64,000 bases of DNA. Source: Mesotaenium endlicherianum. Lineage: Eukaryota; Streptophyta; Zygnematophyceae; Zygnematales; Mesotaeniaceae. A model generated the notes under the pieces. That model worked only from the letters and a program-made list of their open reading frames with translations, made no database searches and was not told the DNA's origin. Each line of letters begins with the position of its first letter. The first letter of the stretch is position 1. The stretch covers positions 1-64,000 of the forward strand of contig WELA01010137.1 of NCBI GenBank assembly GCA_009602735.1, in the 5' to 3' direction. Below are positions 47,879 through 57,989 of the stretch, piece after piece. The position numbers and the translations under genes are program-made.

Positions 47879-49556
47879 ATGGCGCCCACCACACAAAAGG
47901 AGGACAGAAAGCGCAAGGCAGAAGAAGCCAGGAGGACAATGGAGCAATACCAGAAGGAGCTGGCGGCGACGTCCCTCACCAGGAGAGAACAAGAAAGGGT
48001 CCGCAAACAACAAGAGGCGGCAGAAGAGGCACAGAGGAAGAAGGATCAGGAAGCGGAAAACCTCAGGAAGGCTGAGGAGGAGAGACAGAAGAAACAGCAA
48101 GAAGAAGCGGCAGCGGCAGAAGAGGAGAAAAGAAAAAAGATTGAAGCGGACAGACAGAAGAGCTTGGCCACTTACAGGTATACTGTGGTGGGTGGCCAAA
48201 ACTTCGATAACCTGAAGGAAGCATTGCTGGCAGCCCAGGAGATCAACAGGCTGGAACAGACAACACTGCTACAGAAGGAAGGAGCTACAGCACTGGACAG
48301 GTACATCCCAGATACACACCGGCGTGGTCCTTTACGAAGATTATGCTAAGATGGTGGGCTATACAGCAGAGCAGGCCCGGTATCTCGCAGATGATTCAGA
48401 GGACAAGCCGGTCCCCATACCGGGAATAGTGGGAGATCAGAGACTCATCCGGATGGTGAGCATGCGGCCCGATAGCTTTAAGGATACGGTATTCTACCTC
48501 ACACTCCTGCCAGCTTACAATGAAGTTGAGAGAAGGAGCTGGGAGTACTTGGCCAGGGAAGCAGGACAGCAGATGTTCTCTCCCCACTGGTTCCCGTGTA
48601 AACTGAGGAAGGCTGAGCACGGACCCCAGTACTACCAGCAGCCAACAGACTGGAGGTGGATGACCGTCACAAATAAGAAGCAGGAGTGTGACCGAGCCCA
48701 ACCGGATGACTTCCACTATGGCCTAGACGGCTATCTCATCCTACCACCTCACATTGCCCCTTGGGACCCCAGGCTGAATGGATGCCTGAGCAATATGAAT
48801 GCAGAGACCAAGGAACATAGGAGGAGGGGAAGAGACTACTTCTCTAAGGGAAAGCATGCCTTTGTCAAATGGGCAAAGAATGCAGGCCGGATAGATATCA
48901 GTAGGCTGAAGGCCAAGCAACCTCCAGCGCGCCCTAAGAAAGGGAGGTCGGTAGACTACTCCATGTCTACTAGGGAGCAGGACGACTTAGTGGACGAGAC
49001 CCCTACTCTCTCCGAGGAGGAGGATGAGGAGGATGAGGAAGAAGAACAAGGCAGAGGAGAAGCATCAGCAGCAGGTACTCAGGATACCCAGGGACAGGCA
49101 GTGGCACTTCCTAAAGAACCACGATCAGGTGTGTGGAATGTGATCCCCGTTATGGCGACAACTGGACCCCGCGCTCGCTCCCCCAGCCCACCTGCCCAAG
49201 CAGGGGAAGAAGCTGATCTGACTGTACTGGGCAGCAGACACAGACAGAAATCCCCAGAGGACAGGGGTGCCAGAAGAGGGACACGCGGGTGGGCCAGAGG
49301 TATGCCAGCCTCCCCCTCCGCTCAGGGGCATGTACCTCTAGCCAATGTATTTCAGCATCCTACTGGAATGCCTGTCTATGTGGGCATCAACACCCAAGTG
49401 GTTGAAGAGCAGGCTACCATCCTTCGTTCTCCTCGAGGTCCAACTTTAGAGCAAACCGGGTTCTTTAGAAGGCCAGCTGACAGACCTAGAGGGCTGTCCA
49501 GATCTAGGTCCAGATCTCCGTCCCCTGATCCTGAAGCCCCAGGAACCACCCCTTAA
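47879..49556 (+). CDS. Extra post-integrase frame of family A, unknown function
   Basis: About 560 codons on the sense strand between pol and the 3' LTR. The N-terminal 100 residues are a Lys/Glu/Gln-rich predicted coiled coil. A central domain of about 250 residues follows (from TYRYTVVGGQN through MFSPHWFPC, FHYGLDGYLILPPHIAPWD, to FVKWAKNAGRID). Then comes an acidic Glu run and a basic, Pro/Ser/Arg-rich tail with SRSRSRSPSPDP. No signal peptide or membrane segment is visible, so it does not look like an envelope. I do not recognise the family. The Arg/Ser tail and acidic patch would suit a nucleic-acid or particle-associated role, which is only inference. This copy has about one break; the same protein is conserved in element 1. 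Confidence 0.7.
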
Positions 49557-49634
49557 GGTGACAGGCTGAAAAGATAGTCAGTAAGGGAGGCTGGTCAGGG
49601 TCAGTTTCTTTATTTAAAGCTTTTGCAGTTTAAT

Positions 49635-49669
49635 GTTGTCGAGGCGACAACAAGTTAAGTTGGAGGGAT
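49635..49669 (+). other. Hairpin and polypurine tract before 3' LTR
   Basis: GTTGTCG-AGG-CGACAAC forms a perfect 7-bp stem just before TTAAGTTGGAGGGAT, the plus-strand primer that abuts the LTR. Both are kept in element 1. Confidence 0.75.
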
Positions 49670-50414
49670 TGTAATGAATCAGTATATTAGTAGATATAAT
49701 ATTCATTTAAATATAATAGTTAATTTAGTTCAGCCTGCTGAACTTTAGTTAGTAGTCAGTCTGCTGAACTTTAGTTAATAATCAGTCTGCTGGACTTTAC
49801 ATAATTATCAGTTTAATGACTCGGCCAAAAGCAGCAGGCTGAAGTCAACTTAAGTCAGCTTGCTGACACATTCTTTGACAGCCAGCTGACTTCCGTACTC
49901 GGTAGCAGCGAACTGCCTTGATATGCATCTAAGTGCGATATGCTAGATGAATGGCCAGATGACATCCCTATGATGGATGGCTATTCGGGATGATGGGAGA
50001 TGGCGGTGGATTTGGTTAACCGAGGTCCTACCAACGTGGTTAACTCCCGGGTAGGCGGTGCCATCGCACTGACCGTTGAACAGTAAACTCATTCCATGTA
50101 CATATGCTAGGCATTGCTCTCGAGTTCGGCATTCGGAAACGAGGCCAACTCTCTTGTACAGCTTACGGAGAGAACTCTGAATCCAAGGCGAGAAGCCATT
50201 GATACGCACTGTCTTCTAACCTTGCTTATGTATGAGTTTACTGATTCGCATCATTGATGCTAGTTTACTCGCATTTGACTTACGAGTATTATTCCCTGCT
50301 AGTGTATTGTCCTCTGCCGTTCAACTAGTTAACGGAAATACCATAAAGATTACTTGCTGATATAAAGATCTTTATTAATTGTTAATCGCCTATTTGGTAA
50401 GTCGATTCAGTTCA
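49670..50414 (+). repeat. Element 2 3' LTR (745 bp)
   Basis: Same length as the 5' LTR and about a dozen visible differences from it. It is followed by the CTTTG target duplication and the rest of element 1's 3' LTR. Confidence 0.97.
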
Positions 50415-50949
50415 CTTTGACAGCCAGCTGACTTCCGTACTCGGTAGCAGCGAACTGCCTAGATATGCATCTAAGTGTGGTGTGCTAGATGAAGGGCCAG
50501 ATGACATCCCTAGGATGGATGGCGATTTGGGATGATGGGAGATGGCGGTGGATTTAGTTAACCGAGGTCCTACCAACGTGGTTAACTCCCGGGTAGGCGG
50601 TGCCATCGCACTTGCCGTTGAACAGTAAACTCATTCCATGTACATATGCTAGGATTGCTCTCGAATTCTGCATTCGAAAACGAGGCCAACTCTCTTGTAC
50701 AACTTACTGAGAGAGATCTGAATCCAAGGCGAGAAGCCATTCATACGCACTGTCTTCTAACCTTGCTTGTGTATGAGTCTACTGATTGCATTATTGATGC
50801 TAGTTTACTCGACTTACGAGTATTATCCACTGCTAGTGTGTTGTCGTTTGCCGTTTAACCAGTTAACGGAAAATACCATAAAGATTACTTGCTGATATAA
50901 AGATCTTTATTAATTGTTAATCGCCTATTTGGTAAGTCGATTCATTTCA
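50415..50949 (+). repeat. Element 1 3' LTR, second part
   Basis: It resumes with the CTTTG duplication and continues exactly where 41568 stopped, ending ATTTCA. The next bases, AGCAT, pair with AGCGT before the 5' LTR as target duplication. Confidence 0.95.
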
Positions 50950-51301
50950 AGCATCATGCAATAGCATACAAAAGGGGAACAGGGGAACGACAAGAACTGA
51001 AGACTTGCTACACATGCACGAGGTGCCTGATTCAGAATTTGAAGACCATTTTAGGTGCGCAGGGCCCACGTTCAACATGGCACCATACAAATCTGTGATG
51101 TTGTAGGAGGGAAGATGCATTCCAGTCCACCATTGACGGGTTTAATGGAGTACCCTGGATATAGCGGGCACTAACTCTCCCACACTGGTGAAGCTGCCTG
51201 AACGTCTTGTAGCAGTGGCATAGCTCTTTCTAGCCTACCAGTCGTTTGCATCAAGTCCGCTTCTTTCTTATTTATATTTTCAATCTTGTTTCAACCTTTA
51301 T
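50950..51301. other. Spacer between element 1 and the piggyBac element
   Basis: No gene recognised. It ends with TTAT (51298-51301), the left target site of the piggyBac element. Confidence 0.5.
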
Positions 51302-54300
51302 CACTAGATGGCCTGGAGCATCAAATATGATGCAACGCACAGATTCTGATGCATTTACTTGCTCCCCTTGCGACCTCTGTATCATTCATAGTACTTATTT
51401 GTTTTTATCAAAATGAGTCTTAGACGAGGGGCTATATCGCCAAGTGTCCACAACTAAATCTACAGGTAGAAGCGACAAATCGCGTACAAGTTATCCACAT
51501 TACCGTACGGTGCTAATTTCGGTTTCAATGAAGAAAATGAACCGAAAAGAAGGCTGACATCCTTCTTGTTCGCGAGCTTCGTCCGCCATGGATGCCTCTG
51601 AATGTTCGTTAGACGCACTTTTAGACGCTATAATTTTGGTTCCCGCTGCTCACTTCGGTACTGCATGGGTGAAAGAGAAAATTGATGCGTATTGGGATGA
51701 GTTGTTGATAGAGGGAGTGGTGAAAAAGCGGGTGTTGGGGAAAAAGAAGGAGGGTTGTGTGTACGAGGTGTATTTTGTCTATGATAAGAGTAAGCAGAGA
51801 TTTTTAGAGTCTTTCATGAGAGAACGCCTTTGCGAAGAGTCTAAGACACTCCATGAATTTTGTGAGGGTGTGTACTCGCGGAAAGATGAGGAGGAAGAAC
51901 CGGAAAAATAAGTTGTGCAGGAAGATGACCATAGGTCATCTTTCCAAGTGTCTGAGACCCCTTTGGTGCCTCAAGAACTAGATATAGGGCAACAAGGTTC
52001 TCAACCTAGCATAGATGATAGCCAGCTCTCATTCGAGAGAAGGAAGAGGGGTCGGCTTGTGGGGTCAAAAAAGATAGCAGCTCCTTCCGTTAGGAGTAAG
52101 TTCATGTTTCAAGGGTCCCCTCTCACAACAAAAAAAGGAAAAGAGCCCATGATAGACTCTGATTCCGACCCTGAGAGCAGCAACACCAGTAATGGGGAAG
52201 ACAGGTTGTCTTCCGAGGAGGAAGAGGAGGTGCCTCTTGCTCCCACCATGCTGGAGGAGGAGGAGGAGGAGGAGGAGGAGGAGTAGGAAGAAATTTGGGA
52301 TTGGAAGGAACCTGCCCGCGGAGACTCCTGCCAGGTGGACTTGCTGCAGCCTAGCACTACACATCACCATGGCTTGCAGGGCATTCCAGACAAGAGGTTC
52401 AGAGGCTTGAGCCCCTTTGGGATCTTTTGTTTGTTCATGCCTATTGCATTCTTTCAGCAGTTGGTATTGGAGACAAACAATTATGCATCACTGCATCCTG
52501 TCAGAGGTTGGAATCCTGTCACATGCACGGAGATGGTTGTTTTTCATCCGCTATGCATGGCTATGGGCTTGCATGGACTACCGAGAATGAGGAGTTACTG
52601 GCAGAAGAGTGTGAAAGGGCCTATTACACTTCCTAGCTTTGGCAGATTCATGAGTAGGAATAGGTTCAAAGAGATTAGAAGATTTTTCATCTCAAAGATA
52701 ATAGACAAAGAACATGCTTTCCTCCAGACTCTAGAGAATACAAGCTATGGCAGCTCCAACCCTTCACAAACTTGTGCATGGAAACCTTCAGCAAGTACTA
52801 CAGCCCTGGTGCAACCCTCACAGTAGATGAAAGAACCATTTATATCCGCAACAGACAGTGTCCCATTAGAGTGTACAACTCCTCCAAACCATACAAGTAT
52901 GGCATAGAAGTATCTACTATTTGTGATGCAATTACTTACTTCTGCTATGCCTTCATCATCTATGATAGGGTGAAGAAAGATGGAGCTAAAACTGATATTG
53001 TGTTAGATCTTGTAGCTATGCTCCCTGTTGGTAGGTTGTTTACACTCATCCTTGATAGAGGTTTTAGCTCCCCTCACCTGTTCTCAAAGCTAGCACAACT
53101 AGGACATGGAGCCACTAGCACAGTTGTGTCCACGAGGAAAAATTATCCTAAGGCTATGTTGTATATGAAGCTTGATAGTCAGCCTAAAGGTGCTTGTGTG
53201 GCAGCTTACAATGAACACCCCCCTGTGGTAGCAGCTGTTTGGAATGACAAAGCTCCTTGTGCATTTCTATCTACAGCCAAAGGGCTAGCTCCCAAAACAC
53301 AAACTAGGCGTAACGGAAAACAGAAACTTGTCCTTCCAGCTCCTGATTTAGTTGAGCACTACAACTTGTATAGAGATGCTGTAGATCAATATGATGCATA
53401 ATGTTTGAAGAGGGGCTACAGTGCTGAGAGAGTTCTAGTCAATAGGAGGTGGTGGCACAGAGCATATTGGGGTCTCTTTAATGGCCTTCTAGCTAATGTG
53501 TTTATCATGCACAAGATGGTGAATCCTATCGCGGACAGGTGGACACTTACTTGGACATTATGGATGAGATGTATTCTTTCCAGCACCCTAATGAAGCAGG
53601 TTCTAGTGGAGTCTCAACAAGGGTTGTGGCAACTCAGCCTACAGGAGAAGGAAGGTTCAGTGGCAGGCATTTTCCAGCGGAGGTTGAGAAGAGATACTAT
53701 TGCGTCGTGTGCGTTGCCGGTACTTTTGGACATCGTGCTAATAGGAAGAGAGCTAAGCATAGTGACTACAAGTGCTTGCACTGCAATGTCTATTTATGTG
53801 CTGCCCCTTGCTTTCAGATCTACCATACAATTAGAGAGATTTCCCATCTTGATGTTGGACCAAAGAGAGAGAAGAGGAAATGGAGACATTCGAGCGTGAT
53901 ATCGACGAAAAATTGTATATTCTTTTATAAGGTAGAATAAAATGTATGCTATAGCTATAAAACTTCTAAGGGCATGAGACTCATGTGCTGATGTGATTGT
54001 ATTTGGTTATATTTTTTGTTTTATCAAAAATGAAAATATTGCAGGTTTGTCCCCTGAAGAATGAATACTTGACTTATTTAATTCATTTATAATCAAAAAT
54101 AACAAAAATAAGTTTCAAAAAGCTGTCAAAGCACTTATGTGGTGTGCAGAGTTTGAAGCTAGCATGACCTCTATGCACTTCAAAAAGTGCTGCTAAGTTG
54201 AGGCAGGTTCCAAAACGCTTGTTGCATCAATGTTTTTTTGCGCATCAAATGTGATGCTATTTTTCTTTGGGACCTATTGTGCACCATACTTGTCCTATGA

Positions 54301-54625
54301 CTTTGAAACATTGCACACCCACTTATAACCCTTATGCACACTATAGGAAAAAATCACAATCTCTAGATCACTTTCTGGTAAGAGTTATGATGCACCAAAT
54401 ATTGCAGTTTTTTCAAGATTTTTTTGGGTTGCATTCTTTTCGATTTTTTTTTCCCAAAAAAAAAATCAAAATACAAAAAATTATATGGGATCCTCAAGAT
54501 TGTGATATAAGATTTCCAAATATATGCATCACTTAAGATTTGGATTGGTATTGTGGTGGGAAAAAAATCAAGAGTAAAGGTAGTAGATGCATCAAAAAGT
54601 GTGTATTCTGGTGGGCTATCTAGTG
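51302..54625 (+). mobile_element. piggyBac DNA transposon, broken (3,324 bp)
   Basis: The outer ends are inverted: CACTAGATGGCC at the left, and the complement of GGGCTATCTAGTG at the right (CACTAGATAGCC). They are flanked by TTAT and TTAA, the piggyBac target site with one change on the left. The terminal C-x-CTAGA pattern is like that of other piggyBac elements. Subterminal GATGCATC/GCATCAAA words recur near both ends (51,313-51,350; 54,225-54,255; 54,378-54,388; 54,575-54,590). The interior holds a decayed transposase with all three catalytic Asp residues still readable, so it was autonomous in the past. Confidence 0.8.
51588..53940 (+). pseudogene. piggyBac transposase (DDE_Tnp_1_7), disabled
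   Basis: The acidic N-terminal region and first part of the core share one frame from 51,588 to 52,826, with stops at 51,909 and 52,284. The phase changes near 52,730. The core then continues to a stop at 53,399 and on to about 53,530, and a second change leads into a frame ending at 53,940. Catalytic Asp candidates, counted from 52,772, are D19 (LTVDERTI), D95 (LILDRGFSS) and D205 (DAVDQYD), matching the piggyBac D-D-D pattern. The C-terminus has the cysteine-rich DNA-binding domain (CVVC...KCLHCNVYLCAAPCFQIYH). An AATAAA lies at the end. Introns cannot be excluded for one interruption, but in-frame stops make it a pseudogene. Confidence 0.85.
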
Positions 54626-54629
54626 TTAA

Positions 54630-56950
54630 GCGCCTACCTCTAAGAGATGTGTACTGCCGCTATTATAGGCACACCTCCTAGACCTCATCCCCCTCAAATC
54701 CGTTTCTAAATTGAACTCTTTATTGTGCTCTTTTTCATAAGCGTGAAATATGTTTTGCTGCGCCTCTGTCAGGTAAGATTCTACGTTATTTACAGACATT
54801 CCCAAGTTGAGTCTAATGGAGAGCCTGTCAACCATAGCTTCCTCCGGCTATCGAAGACACTAAACAAGTGCGGCAAAACCGTACGCTCGTGAAAGTGTTG
54901 AACATCTTCAACTCTAAAGACTTCTATTTTAAGTACTTAGTTTGAGGACAACAGATCGACATGTTACATGTAATGCAAGAAGTGGTGTGTAGTTTGCCTG
55001 GTTTGTTCAACTCAGAGTTAAGATACGCGCAACTCAGTGGATACATGCAACCTAAAGAAGGGACGTCAAATGAAGAAATAGGACCTTAGAGGATCCTATG
55101 TTGATTTTCTCACGTGGAACTCAATACTACGGCCATGCAAGTTTTTGACAACTTTGGCTATCGTTATACCATGTATCTTTGCAGAGGTTGTACCTCACAT
55201 GAGCTCAGATCATCTTCATAGCCGACACAAATTGTGTGCACAAGCTCTCGGGACGTACGCTGTACGGGCCTCCTCATGAACGTCGGAAGCGTACGTAAAT
55301 CAACGTCAAGAGTGGACGTTCAACACTACCAATGACTACATTTTTACCCGCCACCTTAGGTAATGCTTGATGTCGGAGTGAATCATGAAATTGTGTCATA
55401 ATCTAGGAACATTAATGCCGACCATTCAGAAATGACGACTGCTGATCGACAGCGGAAGACATATAGCAACGTGTCAAAGCGCAGACGGTCGATATTAACA
55501 CAGCGATTGATGCACAAATGCCCTTTCACTGTGGATCGGCGAGGAGCGTTGGAGGATTTTGGTTTCCATCGGTAACATAATCTATCCCAGTCGCTCAGAA
55601 TGACCAAAATCCTTTCGGACTGGACAATTCGGCTCGGAAGGAAACTCAATTGGTTGACAGACTCCAATTGGAGTCAATTTTCCTCATGTCCAATGTCAGG
55701 GTTTCGTGGTCGATACAAAAACAAGTCATTAAACCATTTACTCTTTTTAAACAGACGTAAATTGATAACATGTTCTTAATATAGGTTAACTGATCAACCA
55801 CAAAATGAAAGACGGTGCGTGCTTTCATTAAAGTATGTGGTACAATCGAATAGTTTTTTTTGGAAAGTTTCAAACAAATATAAGCTAAGTTCTAATTGAA
55901 AGCACTTGAATTGTGAAATGTGGGCGTTACATTGAGGGAATCTAATTACCAGATCTATCAATGTCAACGAGTGAATTTGAAATGAAGCACGTGAGAAATT
56001 TGAATGCAACTAATGAAGTTGCGGCCAGATTGAACTTAAATAATGGTTAAAGAAAAAATATGCAAATTGAGTCATAACTCAGTTTTGAAAATATTTGAGG
56101 TAATATTCTGGACATTGTGTGCCTTACAAAATCTCTCGAATGAGGTTCCATGTCTTGTGAGGGGTCTATCACAAGGTCCTTCAAAAATTCAATGTTTTGG
56201 CTGGGGAAAGAGGCCTGCTCGGGCCAATAGGCCACTTTTTTACTAGTAGTCGGAGTACCTCTAAAAAGAGCGCTTGATGTCACGAAACAAGGTACTATTT
56301 GGTCAACTTCCGACTCCCTTCTACAAATGTAGTCAACTTCACACAGCCTCTTAGAAACGACCTCAGCGGGCAGGCGCAAAATTATCCAAAATTGGACCTC
56401 GAGTGGGAGGGCAGGACTCGTAAAAGAAGTGTCGATATGGCAACAAACCTTGCCGGCTTAAATAGTGGCCTGACCCTTCCAGCAAGCAAGCAGAAGCCTT
56501 CTTCTTCGTCAGCCATCTGCCTCACCGAAAAGCAATTTCAAAACCACTGAAAGCGGGTAGAGTGCGAGGAAAGTGAGTATGCTGATAAAGTTACGCAGAT
56601 TGTTATGATCAGCTCGACATTCTTCCACTTCCTCCCTACTTGTGTGCTATACATAGCCTGACTTTCAAGACAAGAGTATGTACATGGCTTTCTTGTGGCC
56701 TACAGGCAGACCACAACAGCAGGCAGACCACAACAACTGCACCATTTTTGCTGTATTGCTTTAAGTATCTAATACGGATTTGGAATTGTACAAATTATCC
56801 CACAACATATGTTACATTCGCGTTTCGGGCTTGCTCCTTGTCTGCCTGTCTGGCCTACAGCCCCATCCCCCCCTCCTTACCCACCCCTCGGCATCAAACG
56901 ACATAACCATTGTCGAGAAGCAAGCACGGAATCAGCATCACAGCGAGTTC
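54630..56950. other. No gene seen
   Basis: AT-rich DNA between the piggyBac element and the host gene. It contains a perfect 16-bp palindrome, GACTCCAATTGGAGTC, at 55,660-55,675. Frames of up to about 110 codons on both strands have no recognisable motif. Part of it may be the 3' flank of the host gene. Confidence 0.4.
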
Positions 56951-57989
56951 TCACTTCCAGCCCCTGACGGTGTCGTCGCTGCTGGCTGACCACAGGCCCC
57001 CTCCATCCGGCGCAAGGGCAAGCGCGCTCACCCCGCCCTTGTGCTCCTTCATTGAGGTGATGCATATCCCGTCCCGCTCGCGCCAGCCCTTGATGGAGCC
57101 GTCTCTGCTCCCCGACCAGACATGCCCACACGCGTCGACAGCAAGCGCGCTCACAGGCTGGGCGTGGCGGTCCTCGCTGGCAATCATGGTGCACCTGTCG
57201 CGCTGCCACCTTCGCAGGCTCCGATCGCCACCGCCCGACCACAGTGCACCACCTGGCGCAAACACGAGCGCATTCACGGGGCCCAGGTGGCCCTCCAGAT
57301 TCGTGCACTCATACCCCACCCACCGTCGAATTGTGCCGTCCGCGCTCCCCGAGTAGACAGCGTAAGGAGCGCCCTCTTGGGCACACCTGTCGACCGCGAG
57401 GGCGCGAACGGCCGCCATCTGGGGGTGGCTGAGAACCACCTGGCAATCAGTCCCTACCCACTTCCTGATGGTCGCATCCTCACTGCCAGACCACAGTGCG
57501 CCGTCTGGCGCCAGCTGGAGTGCCAGCACGGTGCCCTTGTGCCCCGTCAGCATTGCCACACACTTGGTCAGGATGGCGCCGCCCTCGCCCACACTCTCCT
57601 GCCAGCACCTGATGGTCTTATCCTTGCTGCCCGACCAGAGCGTGCCGTTTGGAGCAACGGCCAGCGCTGTCACGCTACTTCCATGGCCCTGGGCGCCCTT
57701 GGCCTTGCCACCTGTAAGGCTCCAGGAGCCCTTGCCGACGGCGCCCGCCAACTCCTTTATGCATGCGCCGTCCTGCAGCCGCCAGGCGCGTATGGTAGCA
57801 TCTGAACTGGCGGTCCAGAGGATGGCGCCACCTGGCGCAAAGGCCATGGCCTTGACGCTCCTGGTGTGGCCCTCCAGCTTGCAGATGCAGCTCCACCTCT
57901 TTGAGCCGTCAGATCCGTATCCGCTGCGCATCAGGAGAGGCGTCGGGCACGCCACATTATCAACTGACCACAGCAAGGGAAGCGTGCAC
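56951..57989 (-). CDS. WD40 propeller exon, C-terminus
   Basis: It starts after TTACAG| and runs to the stop at 56951. It holds seven WD40 repeats, each with a GH-like start and an LWSGS-D-TIR-W end (for example SASSDDTVRGW in the last), enough for a complete seven-bladed propeller. The first repeat follows a short lead containing LPLLWSVDNV. All seven are in one exon, which is compact compared with the split N-terminal half. Confidence 0.92.

Larger units (their letters stand above)
41569..50414 (+). mobile_element. Element 2: family A Ty3/gypsy chromovirus, largely whole
   Basis: 8,846 bp with two 745-bp LTRs (41569-42313; 49670-50414), primer site 42315-42326, gag, a long pol with chromodomain, an extra frame, a hairpin (GTTGTCG/CGACAAC) and a purine tract before the 3' LTR. 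It is flanked by a perfect target duplication CTTTG (41564-41568; 50415-50419). By eye the LTRs differ at about a dozen positions (under 2 percent), so insertion is fairly recent. Gag and pol look whole; the extra frame has about one break. Both LTRs carry a roughly 26-bp internal duplication not found in element 1. The domain order and chromodomain place it among chromoviruses. Confidence 0.97.
33155..50949 (+). mobile_element. Element 1: family A Ty3/gypsy chromovirus, interrupted by element 2
   Basis: 5' LTR 33155-33867, primer site 33869-33880, gag, pol, an extra frame, purine tract (about 41375-41386), and a 3' LTR split by element 2 into 41387-41568 and 50415-50949. Without the inserted copy it is about 8.9 kb. 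The flanking five bases are AGCGT (left) and AGCAT (right), a target duplication with one difference. The coding region is broken, with several interruptions, so it is a fossil. It must be older than element 2, which sits inside its 3' LTR. Three N-marked assembly joins lie in its pol region (36.3-37.3 kb). Confidence 0.95.

Noticed and set aside
47879-49556. Extra frame of element 2 as a retroviral envelope
   Set aside because: No signal peptide, membrane segment or furin-like site; it is charged throughout, with a coiled coil and a basic tail.
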